A DNA stretch of 64,000 nt from Rapidithrix thailandica (GTDB lineage Bacteria > Bacteroidota > Bacteroidia > Cytophagales > Flammeovirgaceae). The notes under the pieces are model-generated. The model ran no database searches. It was given only the letters and a program-made list of their open reading frames with translations, and was not told where the DNA came from. Positions 7,573-15,392 of the stretch are shown piece after piece (the first letter of the stretch is position 1; the number at the start of each line of letters is the position of its first letter). The DNA lies in the NCBI RefSeq assembly GCF_039710355.1, contig NZ_JBDKWZ010000021.1:62001-126000 (forward strand), read 5' to 3'. Position numbers and translations under genes: made by a program.

Positions 7573-10194
7573 ATGAGAATCCTTTTTTTGTTATTCCTTT
7601 CACTATTTTTATTCCGATGTTCTCCGCAAGGACAACAAAACACTACAGCGATGTTCGGAGCAGAAGACCTACGACTTCATTGGGAATTGAAAACCAACCT
7701 GGCTGACGGAGGAAAACACGAGGCTGTTTTATCCATTCAGAACAATAGCAAACAGACTCTGGGTAAAGATTGGGAATTGTACTGGAGTATGATGCCCCGT
7801 GAGATTTTACCGGAATCCATTCAAGGCCCGGTAAAAATTGAGTGGATCAATGGAGATTACTATAAGATGACTCCTACCGAGCAATTTTCTTTACCGGCAG
7901 GTGAAGAAGTAAAAATCTCTTACCAAGGGAGAGGGCCAGTCATCAAAAACTCGGATGCCCCTAATGGTTTTTATTTTGTTTTCTTCGATGAAAACGGTGA
8001 GGCTTCTCAACCGGTGATTGTCAATAACTACGACTTCACTCCTTTTACCAAACCGGAGCAAATCCACCGCTCAGCCAATGATCAAATTGCCATCCCTACC
8101 GCTCAATTGCGGTATGAGGAAAACGAATACCTAAGCCTACTTCCTCAAGACCAACTACAGCCTATCATTCCTACCCCGGCTTCATTCAAACAAACGGGTG
8201 GTGAAATTTCGTTAACAAATGCCTTTATCATCCAGCATGCCGATGGGTTGGCCTCCGAAGCACAGTTGCTAGCCAAAGAACTGGGGCAATTAGTAGGCAG
8301 CCCTATCAAGGTAGAACAAGGGGAAAAACCCGCAGCGGATAGAATTACCTTGCAGGTAAAACCTGCCAAAAATGCCGAAGCGTATCAATTGACCGTATCG
8401 AAAGCGCAGGGGGTGGTTATTAACGGAAGCTCTGCCACAGGGGTGTTTTACGGAACACGAAGTTTGCTATCGTTGTTACCAACGGATGCTTACGAAAAAC
8501 CGAAAAATGAACTTCCGGTCAAAGAAGTGGTTATTCACGATCAGCCGGCTTTCGGATACAGAGGTGTTCACTTGGATGTTGCCCGGAATTTCACACCCAA
8601 AGCAACCGTAAAGAAAATGATCGATGCAATGGCTTTCTACAAACTGAACAAGCTATTGTTTCACCTGACAGAAGACGAAGGATGGCGTTTGGAAATTGAA
8701 GAGCTTCCTGAGCTGACGGAATTCGGTTCACTCAGAGGACACTCACCCAATGACCAACAATTTTTGCAACCTGCATACGGATCGGGCCCTGACCCTCATG
8801 CCCCCAATACCGTAGGAAGTGGTTACTATACCCGGGAAGACTACAAAGAGATCTTACAATATGCTCAGGAACGCCATGTAGAGGTCATTCCGGAAATCAA
8901 CGTACCCGGGCATTCCAGAGCCGCCATAAAATCCATGGAATACCGTTACCGGAAACTGATGGAACAGGGTAAAGAGGCAGAAGCAGAAGAATACCGACTT
9001 GCCGATCCGAATGACTCTTCGGAATACCGTTCTGCCCAATGGTTTACCGACAATATTATTTGTGTATGTAAGCCTTCCGCATTAAAGTTTTACGAAACGG
9101 TAATCAATGACCTTGTGGAAATGCATGAAGAGGCCGGAGTTCCTTTGAAAATGTTGCATACCGGAGGGGATGAAGTTGCCAGAGGCGCTTGGGCAGGTTC
9201 TCCGATTTGTCAGGAGTTTTTGAAATCGCACCCGGAAATTGACAACCCTCAAAACTTACAACGGTATTTCTTCCGTCAAATCACCGAGATGGTACAAGCC
9301 AAAGGCATAGAAGTGGGAGGATGGGAAGAAATAGCCATGAACTTTCACGAAGACGGCACATGGACTCCTAACAATGAATTTGCCAAAGCCAATGTGGTTC
9401 CCTATATCTGGAATAGTATCTGGCCGTTCCAGGACTTAAGTTATCGCCTGGCTAATGCCGGTTACCCTGTAGTGTTATGTAATGTCACCAATTTTTATTT
9501 TGACTTAGCCTACGATAAAGACCCGGAAGAAAGCGGGCTCTATTGGGGCGGCATGGTCAATACCCGTAGCGGCTATGAATTTGCTCCGTACGATCTCTTC
9601 AAAACCACTTTGATGAACGGCAACGGAAAGAAATACAACCCCGAAGAAGATTTCAAAGATATGGAAAGGTTGAAGCCGGAAGCCCGTCAAAACATCCTGG
9701 GTATTCAGGCACAACTTTGGGCGGAAACCATTAAAGGGGAAAAAATGCTGGAATATTATTATTTGCCGAAGCTTTTTGGTTTATCTGAAAGAGCATGGGC
9801 CGGACAAGCCGAATGGGCGAACATTGAAAATACCACCGAACGAAGAAAAGCCGTAGACAAAGAGTGGAACCGGTTTGCCAACAGCATTTCACAGAAGGAA
9901 TTTGTTCGTTTAAGCCATATGAATGACGGGTACAATTACCGCATTGCCTTGCCCGGAGCGGTGATAAAAGACGGAAAGCTCCATGCTAATATTGCTTACC
10001 CCGGTTTGGAAATCCGCTACACAACGGACGGTTCGGAACCCACCGCAACCTCACCTTTGTATGAAGGGCCTATAGAGGTTAACAAACAAGTCATTAAGCT
10101 CAAGGCTTTTAATTCCACAGGCCGCTCCAGCCGTACTTCCGTACTGAAAAGAGACGATAAGGAATTTGAAGCTTTATCCAAAATGAAAAAGTAA
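7573..10194 (+). CDS. GH20 beta-N-acetylhexosaminidase, lipoprotein
   Basis: 873 residues. A lipoprotein signal ends in LFRC (Cys16), so the enzyme is probably anchored to a membrane outside the cytoplasm. Domains in order: N-terminal CHB_HEX carbohydrate-binding module (about 28-165), the GH20 N-terminal alpha/beta domain (about 175-325), the GH20 TIM barrel (about 328-770; starts FGYRGVHLDVARNF) and a C-terminal chitobiase-like beta domain (YTTDGSEPTATSPLYEGP, about 810-865). The catalytic Asp-Glu pair is D533-E534 in HTGGDE; the nucleophile in this family is the substrate's own N-acetyl group. Length and layout match chitobiase-type hexosaminidases (about 880 residues). It removes terminal GlcNAc or GalNAc and is divergent from the susCD operon, suggesting joint use on N-acetylhexosamine glycans such as chitin or host/algal glycans. 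Confidence 0.95.
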   Translation: MRILFLLFLSLFLFRCSPQGQQNTTAMFGAEDLRLHWELKTNLADGGKHEAVLSIQNNSKQTLGKDWELYWSMMPREILPESIQGPVKIEWINGDYYKMTPTEQFSLPAGEEVKISYQGRGPVIKNSDAPNGFYFVFFDENGEASQPVIVNNYDFTPFTKPEQIHRSANDQIAIPTAQLRYEENEYLSLLPQDQLQPIIPTPASFKQTGGEISLTNAFIIQHADGLASEAQLLAKELGQLVGSPIKVEQGEKPAADRITLQVKPAKNAEAYQLTVSKAQGVVINGSSATGVFYGTRSLLSLLPTDAYEKPKNELPVKEVVIHDQPAFGYRGVHLDVARNFTPKATVKKMIDAMAFYKLNKLLFHLTEDEGWRLEIEELPELTEFGSLRGHSPNDQQFLQPAYGSGPDPHAPNTVGSGYYTREDYKEILQYAQERHVEVIPEINVPGHSRAAIKSMEYRYRKLMEQGKEAEAEEYRLADPNDSSEYRSAQWFTDNIICVCKPSALKFYETVINDLVEMHEEAGVPLKMLHTGGDEVARGAWAGSPICQEFLKSHPEIDNPQNLQRYFFRQITEMVQAKGIEVGGWEEIAMNFHEDGTWTPNNEFAKANVVPYIWNSIWPFQDLSYRLANAGYPVVLCNVTNFYFDLAYDKDPEESGLYWGGMVNTRSGYEFAPYDLFKTTLMNGNGKKYNPEEDFKDMERLKPEARQNILGIQAQLWAETIKGEKMLEYYYLPKLFGLSERAWAGQAEWANIENTTERRKAVDKEWNRFANSISQKEFVRLSHMNDGYNYRIALPGAVIKDGKLHANIAYPGLEIRYTTDGSEPTATSPLYEGPIEVNKQVIKLKAFNSTGRSSRTSVLKRDDKEFEALSKMKK

Positions 10195-10223
10195 AACGCT
10201 AGTACATAAGTGAATACTACTTA

Positions 10224-10269
10224 CAGGTTACGCCCTTGCATTAGCAGGATGGTGTGACCTGTTTTTTTT
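10224..10269 (+). terminator. Rho-independent terminator of the GH20 gene
   Basis: CAGGTTAC (10224-10231) pairs with GTGACCTG (10254-10261) through eight base pairs including one G-U, followed directly by eight T residues. It lies 30 bp after the GH20 stop. Confidence 0.75.
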
Positions 10270-10349
10270 GCCCTTCTTTTTATACCTCTATTTGATAAGT
10301 ATTTTTTTGGAAGATCAAATGATAGACGTATATAAAGCCTGTGATTTAT

Positions 10350-10357
10350 TAGTTTTG
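10350..10357 (+). promoter_or_regulatory. Candidate -7 promoter box of the WYL regulator
   Basis: TAGTTTTG matches the Bacteroidota -7 consensus TAnnTTTG and ends 23 bp before the ATG at 10381. No convincing TTG at the -33 spacing was found, so this is a weak to moderate call. Confidence 0.35.
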
Positions 10358-10380
10358 CAGATACTCAAAAGCACAACAGC

Positions 10381-11340
10381 ATGAACCGTATTGACCGACT
10401 CACCGCGCTAATGGTGTATCTGCAAAGCACCCGTTGGCGAACGATCGAAGAAGTTTCCGAGCGTTTTGACATTAGCAAACGGACGGCCTTCCGCGACCTA
10501 AAAGCACTGCAAGAAGGGGGAATCCCCATCCTATCCGAACCCGGAAAAGGCTATACCATTATGCAGGGGTATCACCTTCCTCCGGTAATGCTCTCCAAAG
10601 AAGAAGCGGCTTCTTTACTGACAGGAGAAAAACTGGTAAAGAAGTGGGGAGACTCTTCCTTACAACAACACTATCAAACGGCCATGGAAAAAATCAGGTC
10701 AGTATTGCGAAGCCGGGAAAAAGACTTTGTAGAAACACTGGATCACCAAATGGACTTTTCACATTACCTTCCCGCTATGAATGTATTGAACCAAAAGTCG
10801 TATTTTACTACCTTACAAGAGGCTATTTTTAACCGGGAAGTGATTCGGATTGACTACTATTCTCCTTTGACAGAACAAAGTACCACACGGAGTGTTGAAC
10901 CTCTGGGATTATTGCATATAGGCAATTACTGGCAATTGGCCGCCTGGTGTAGACTGAGAGAGGGGTACCGGGCTTTTCGGTTAGACCGGATGAAAGCCAT
11001 CTACCTTACGGGAAAACAATTTCCCGAAGAGTCCGGACACTCCTTACAAGCCTTTCAACAGAAAAAGTCTGATGCCCACCAGCCGACCCATTCCGTGGTA
11101 CGGTTTACCAAAACGGCCAGCCGGTATATCACCGAGAACAAGCATTTTATGCGCTGGGTAAAAGAAGAGGAACAGGATGAGTTTGTGGATATGACTTTTG
11201 AAACCGTTTTCCCGGGTGATTATTTTGCCCGTTGGTTATTGAGCTTTAGCAACCAGGTGGAAGTCATTTCCCCTGATAGTTTGCGACAGCGTGTTAGGGA
11301 ATTGGCACAAGAAGTATATGAGCAACATTGTACAGAATAA
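10381..11340 (+). CDS. YafY-type transcriptional regulator (HTH + WYL domain)
   Basis: 319 residues. Residues 1-65 form a DeoR/HTH_11-like winged helix (MNRIDRLTALMVYLQSTRWR, then VSERFDISKRTAFRDLKAL). The middle and C-terminal parts are a WYL domain (about 140-215) with the features VIRIDYYSP, VEPLGLLHIGNYWQLAAWC and YRAFRLDRM, followed by a WCX-like extension. WYL domains bind nucleotides or other small ligands and control stress, catabolic and defence genes. No target is obvious: the gene is followed by a convergent DJ-1-family gene, so it may act in trans. The protein family is clear; the regulon is unknown. Confidence 0.88.
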   Translation: MNRIDRLTALMVYLQSTRWRTIEEVSERFDISKRTAFRDLKALQEGGIPILSEPGKGYTIMQGYHLPPVMLSKEEAASLLTGEKLVKKWGDSSLQQHYQTAMEKIRSVLRSREKDFVETLDHQMDFSHYLPAMNVLNQKSYFTTLQEAIFNREVIRIDYYSPLTEQSTTRSVEPLGLLHIGNYWQLAAWCRLREGYRAFRLDRMKAIYLTGKQFPEESGHSLQAFQQKKSDAHQPTHSVVRFTKTASRYITENKHFMRWVKEEEQDEFVDMTFETVFPGDYFARWLLSFSNQVEVISPDSLRQRVRELAQEVYEQHCTE

Positions 11341-11360
11341 TTACAGAACCTCTCACTCCC

Positions 11361-11393
11361 AAACCTTCCAGGTTTCGAAAACCTGGAAGGTTT
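11361..11393. repeat. 33-nt palindromic repeat, copy 1
   Basis: AAACCTTCCAGGTTT, a CGA centre, then AAACCTGGAAGGTTT: a perfect 15-bp stem. An identical 33-nt copy lies at 12123-12155. This copy sits between the convergent stops of the WYL regulator and the DJ-1-family gene and could act as a bidirectional terminator. The identical second copy suggests a dispersed REP-like element rather than a locally evolved terminator. Confidence 0.85.
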
Positions 11394-11415
11394 CAACAGC
11401 TCTCCTCCCCCCTCC

Positions 11416-12018
11416 TTAATGAAAAGCTTCACGCTTGGGCAAAGTATCCAAAAAGAAATTGAACCAGAATTTCAGGTTCTCATTTTCCGACACGTCCAAA
11501 TACCGGAAAATCTCATAGGCAAACTGGATCATAGCCGTACCGCTTGCCGTGATCAGGTTGTCCGCTTGCACCGCAGGTTTTTCCAAATAAAAAGTATCTC
11601 CTTTGTACTCCGGAGCAACTGACTTCATATACCCCAAATGGTTACTGGTATGGGGTACAGTTTCCAAGTATCCTTGTTGGGCCAAGAATATCGTAGCACC
11701 ACAGATGGCGGCCACACCTTTGTTCGTCTGTAACATTCGGTCTACCAAAGGTTTGATTTCCAAATTCCCTCCTTTCTCCCAATCGTTCCCTCCCGGCAAG
11801 ATCAATAAATCTATGTCTTTATCAGTAACTTGAGCCAGTGAAGTATCCGGCACTACCGTTAAATTCCCTAAAGTTGTGACTGGTTTCCCGTCAACAGACA
11901 CCGTTTTCACTTCTACATCCGTAAACAAATGCAAGCCGGGCATCACCAACGCACTCTCCCAATCAGAAAACCCTTCAAAAATAAATACATAGCAGGTTCT
12001 TGTCTTAGCAGTTTTCAT
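11416..12018 (-). CDS. DJ-1/PfpI-family (class I glutamine amidotransferase-like) protein
   Basis: 200 residues covering a single DJ-1/PfpI domain. The nucleophile-elbow cysteine is Cys106 in AAICGATIFLAQ, with the supporting acidic residue in FEGFSDWE (about 15-21) and the LPGGNDWEKGG loop near 74-84. Members of this fold act as proteases, glyoxalase/deglycase-like enzymes or chaperones; the YdeA-like subgroup with a short 200-residue chain is most similar by eye. Which activity applies cannot be told. The gene is monocistronic, bracketed on both sides by the identical 33-nt palindromes. Confidence 0.8.
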   Translation of the reverse strand: MKTAKTRTCYVFIFEGFSDWESALVMPGLHLFTDVEVKTVSVDGKPVTTLGNLTVVPDTSLAQVTDKDIDLLILPGGNDWEKGGNLEIKPLVDRMLQTNKGVAAICGATIFLAQQGYLETVPHTSNHLGYMKSVAPEYKGDTFYLEKPAVQADNLITASGTAMIQFAYEIFRYLDVSENENLKFWFNFFLDTLPKREAFH

Positions 12019-12122
12019 TTTAGCTCAAAAATTAAGTGGAAGATTATTTTCGAACAAATATTGGACTCCTGAATGACAGCCTTATGTCAGTACATAAAAG
12101 TTTTTTTTCGATGGAGAAGTGT

Positions 12123-12155
12123 AAACCTTCCAGGTTTCGAAAACCTGGAAGGTTT
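12123..12155. repeat. 33-nt palindromic repeat, copy 2
   Basis: Identical in all 33 positions to 11361-11393. It lies just downstream of the phosphoesterase stop (12166, minus strand) and is followed on the plus strand by extra T residues, so it may serve as a terminator. Confidence 0.85.
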
Positions 12156-12165
12156 TTTCAAATGT

Positions 12166-12924
12166 TCACACCTGTACCCAAGCTTCCCGGTTAAACGTTT
12201 GATGTTCTTCCAAACCCACATACCCCAACTGGTTGGTCAGCATCCGTGTACCGTTGATTTCAAATTTGGGAACATTCCGGTGACTATGCCCATAAATCCA
12301 AACATCGGCAGATGAAGCTTCGATCAAAGAGGTAAGGTCTACACAAAAACCTTCGTTCAACGGGCTATTTCGAAATTCTTCCACGTTACAAAAATGACTG
12401 GGCAAATGGTGAGTGATGACCACCTGTTTTTTTGTTTCTTTATTTTTGAGGGCATTTTTAAGAAATAACAATGCGTGGTCATGCAGGTAATTATAAGTGT
12501 CCAGGCTCAGAAGCTTTCCTCTGAATTGAATTCTTTGAAAGTCAAGCAAACCTCTCAATACCTCCCAGGGTTCCTTTTGTATTCTGGACCATAAGGTGGT
12601 AAAAATCAAATGGGTATCCTCTATCACCAATTCTTTATTGTTCACCAAATGCACATTGTGCCGCAACGCAATGTCCATTTCCCCTTCTGAATTTTCGACA
12701 TTATACCCCGAATAGTACTCGTGATTTCCCGGAATTAAAAAAACCTGCTCAAAAGCATGAGAGAGCACATCAAAATAAGGATGTTTGTCAAAATCCCGGC
12801 CCAGATGGTATGTATCCCCTGCGATGATCAAGAGGTCGGCTTTCGGAACCAAAGGGTTTTGATCCAGCCAGGTCCGGTTATCCGGAAATTCCAAATGCAA
12901 GTCAGAGCAGTATTGAATTTTCAT
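12166..12924 (-). CDS. Calcineurin-like metallophosphoesterase, cytoplasmic
   Basis: 252 residues without a signal peptide. All five metallophosphoesterase motifs are visible: SDLH (D8, H10), GDTYH (D37), PGNHE (N67, H68), THHLP (H172) and GHSH (H213, H215), so both metal ions should be bound. The domain fills the whole chain. Proteins of this size and motif set hydrolyse phosphodiesters or phosphomonoesters; the substrate is not evident. Monocistronic, with a palindromic repeat immediately downstream. Confidence 0.85.
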   Translation of the reverse strand: MKIQYCSDLHLEFPDNRTWLDQNPLVPKADLLIIAGDTYHLGRDFDKHPYFDVLSHAFEQVFLIPGNHEYYSGYNVENSEGEMDIALRHNVHLVNNKELVIEDTHLIFTTLWSRIQKEPWEVLRGLLDFQRIQFRGKLLSLDTYNYLHDHALLFLKNALKNKETKKQVVITHHLPSHFCNVEEFRNSPLNEGFCVDLTSLIEASSADVWIYGHSHRNVPKFEINGTRMLTNQLGYVGLEEHQTFNREAWVQV

Positions 12925-13135
12925 GGTCTTGAGCGTTTGAGGTTGACACGCTCAATTTACAATATATCCGAATAACATGGAAGAAGGCATCGCCTGAGAG
13001 GGTGGAGTATTTTCAACCTAATACAAACAAATACTTCATTTGCTTATACATGAAAGCCCAAGGGCTGTCAATAGAGCCCCCCGCCTCTTTTACCGAAGTG
13101 ATATAAATTTTTAAATGATTATTATCACAGTCAAC

Positions 13136-14668
13136 TCAACTGTCCATCCATTTGTCCGTTCCTCCACAAAGCCAACTTGCATCGTATCCCAGTTCTTTTA
13201 AAAACCGGGCCCCCTCTGCTGACCGTCCCCCTCCCTTATTGCAAACCGTTACGTATTGATATCCCTTATCCAATCGTTCCTTTCTATCCTTCAGCTCCGG
13301 TAATTCGATGTTCAATGCACTGGGAATATGTGCCTTTGCAAACTCTTCATTATTTCTAACATCAATAATTCGAATTTTTCTTTGGGCTTGAAGAGCTTGT
13401 TTCACTTCGTGTACTTCAATACAATTTTTGGTTAATTTAACCGGTTCCGGCATACGGAATTTTATGATTAAAGACGAGAGGATGGTCAAACCGCCAATGA
13501 GTAAAATAGCATACTCGACCCCGAAGACATCAGCCGTTATGCCCGAAATCACCGCTCCAAAAGCATACCCCAAATCTCTCCAAAGCCTGAACACCCCGAT
13601 GCTTTCTGCCCGTTGTGCCGGATTTGTTACCTGTGCAATCGTGGAGAGAAATGTCGGATAGACCAGTGCTGTTCCAAATCCTAACAAGGCAGAAAGGCCT
13701 ACCCACAATAAAAAGTGATTGCTATAGGGAATGACCAAGATAGCCAAACCCTGCAAAAGCATTCCCCAAAACAACATGCCTTTTTTAGAGTAATGATCAG
13801 ACATTTTACCGGTAAAAAGCTGCCCGATTCCCCAAACTGCCGGATAAATCGCTGTAATGAGGCCAATGCTTTCAGTAGTATGATGCAGCGAAATAAGAAC
13901 CATGGGAAGCAAACCCCAAATCATCCCGTCATTGAGGTTGTTTACTAAGCCGGCTTGTGTCACCGCACTCAGTGTCCGGTTTTGAAAGGTCGTTTCTACA
14001 AATACATTCTTTAACGGACCGGTGTCGTTGCGGGAACTTTCCTTATGTACAAATACGCGAGTATCTTTTACCCAAAACAAGGTTAATAATAAACCCATTA
14101 AAGATATAAAAATGCCTATATAAAACGGATAAGGGGTAATCCCATATTGATCGGCCACATAACCGGTCAGGAATGCCACCAGGCCTACGGCAAAATACCC
14201 GGCAAACTCATTCAGTCCCATGGCAAAACCTCTGTCCTTTTTACCTACCAAGTCTATTTTCATCACTACGGTGCTGCTCCAAGTCAGTCCTTGGCTCAGC
14301 CCTAAGAGTACATTGGCCAAAATCACCCAATTCCAACTAGGGGCATGCATCAACATGAACGGAACGGGAATTGCCATAAACCAACCCAATAGCAGTAGAT
14401 TCTTTCGTCCAAATTGGTTCGCCAACCGGCCGGTATAATAGTTCGCAAAAGCTTTACTTAGGCCAAAAGCGGTGATAAAAGATAAAATAGCAGTTTTGGA
14501 AGCCACCCCGAATTCAAGCTCTGCGAATTGCGGAAAAATAGTCCGCTCCATTCCAATCATCCCACCGACAAAGGCATTGACAATTACCAAAAGGGTAAAT
14601 TGTTGCCAGTTTTCTTTCAATCCGAGTTTTACATTTTCCATGGTCACCCACTCATAGTTTAAGGCCAC
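13136..14668 (-). CDS. MFS transporter fused to a C-terminal rhodanese domain
   Basis: 510 residues. Residues 1-405 form a major facilitator with about twelve hydrophobic helices and MFS loop motifs (TGRLANQFGRKN near 78, TGKMSDHYSKKG in the central loop). The last ~95 residues form a rhodanese-like domain: IIDVRNNEEFAKAHIPSA and the active-site loop VCNKGGGRS, with the catalytic cysteine Cys476. Rhodaneses carry persulfide sulfur, so the transporter may move a sulfur compound or its activity may be linked to cytosolic sulfur handling; this is inference. The start at 14668 gives MALNYEWVTMENVKLG; an ATG nine codons later is also possible. Monocistronic. Confidence 0.88.
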   Translation of the reverse strand: MALNYEWVTMENVKLGLKENWQQFTLLVIVNAFVGGMIGMERTIFPQFAELEFGVASKTAILSFITAFGLSKAFANYYTGRLANQFGRKNLLLLGWFMAIPVPFMLMHAPSWNWVILANVLLGLSQGLTWSSTVVMKIDLVGKKDRGFAMGLNEFAGYFAVGLVAFLTGYVADQYGITPYPFYIGIFISLMGLLLTLFWVKDTRVFVHKESSRNDTGPLKNVFVETTFQNRTLSAVTQAGLVNNLNDGMIWGLLPMVLISLHHTTESIGLITAIYPAVWGIGQLFTGKMSDHYSKKGMLFWGMLLQGLAILVIPYSNHFLLWVGLSALLGFGTALVYPTFLSTIAQVTNPAQRAESIGVFRLWRDLGYAFGAVISGITADVFGVEYAILLIGGLTILSSLIIKFRMPEPVKLTKNCIEVHEVKQALQAQRKIRIIDVRNNEEFAKAHIPSALNIELPELKDRKERLDKGYQYVTVCNKGGGRSAEGARFLKELGYDASWLCGGTDKWMDS

Positions 14669-14732
14669 AAAGTTCTTTATTTTCCAGTTGCCTTTGTGTA
14701 ACTATTGTTACAATGACACAGAGAGAGGATTT

Positions 14733-15392
14733 TTACTTGGAACGTTTGTTTGGATTGCGCTTAAAAAATGCATACGCTTCTTGAAACGGCAACACCCACT
14801 CCGGAGTAAAATCCAGAAAATTATGATAATCGGCCTCTTGATCGTCATAGGCTAAAAAATACCAAAATTGCGCTTCCTCAAATCTTGAATAGTTTTTAGA
14901 AGGCTGGTATTCTTTATCATAGAAAATTTGATGGTAAGTGGGAATCTTCTTATAGGACAAATACAACTTTTTAAAACTGATTCTAAGGTTTCCGGAAAGG
15001 GTATCTTTATCACATATGGCCGTATAAAATCCCGCATCCAGGATTGTATTTGCCGAACGAATCACCACACTGTCGGAAGTGTAGTCATTCATTTGATAAA
15101 GTGGAAGTGCTAAATAATGATAAGGACCTTTGGCGATAGGCTCGCGAAAAATCCCTTTTTCCTGAAAGTATTTTTCTTCTCCGTAATGCAGGTGCAGAGA
15201 GTCAAAGTGATGGGAAACATATTTTTGCAGCGGCATCAAGCTCTCCGGTATTTTTAGATAAGAGTCATTGATTTGTTTTCTCTCAGCATAGACTCGTTCG
15301 AAACGGATACGTTTATAAATGAAATTACCGGCATAACCACAAAACACCGCCACCACCAGGACAAACAATGTTCTTTTAATTTTCTTCTTCAT
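14733..15392 (-). CDS. Unknown membrane-anchored protein, overlapping partner of the DUF3289-like gene
   Basis: 219 residues with no family I recognise. A lysine-rich start (MKKKIKR) and a hydrophobic helix at about 8-24 (TLFVLVVAVFCGYAGNFIY) suggest an N-terminal membrane anchor with the remaining ~190 residues outside the cytoplasm. The chain is rich in Tyr, Phe and Lys. Its ATG lies 17 bp inside the 3' end of the upstream gene (15376-16758), so the two are translationally coupled. If the upstream protein is a secreted effector, this could be its immunity or accessory factor; this is a guess from position only. Confidence 0.65.
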   Translation of the reverse strand: MKKKIKRTLFVLVVAVFCGYAGNFIYKRIRFERVYAERKQINDSYLKIPESLMPLQKYVSHHFDSLHLHYGEEKYFQEKGIFREPIAKGPYHYLALPLYQMNDYTSDSVVIRSANTILDAGFYTAICDKDTLSGNLRISFKKLYLSYKKIPTYHQIFYDKEYQPSKNYSRFEEAQFWYFLAYDDQEADYHNFLDFTPEWVLPFQEAYAFFKRNPNKRSK

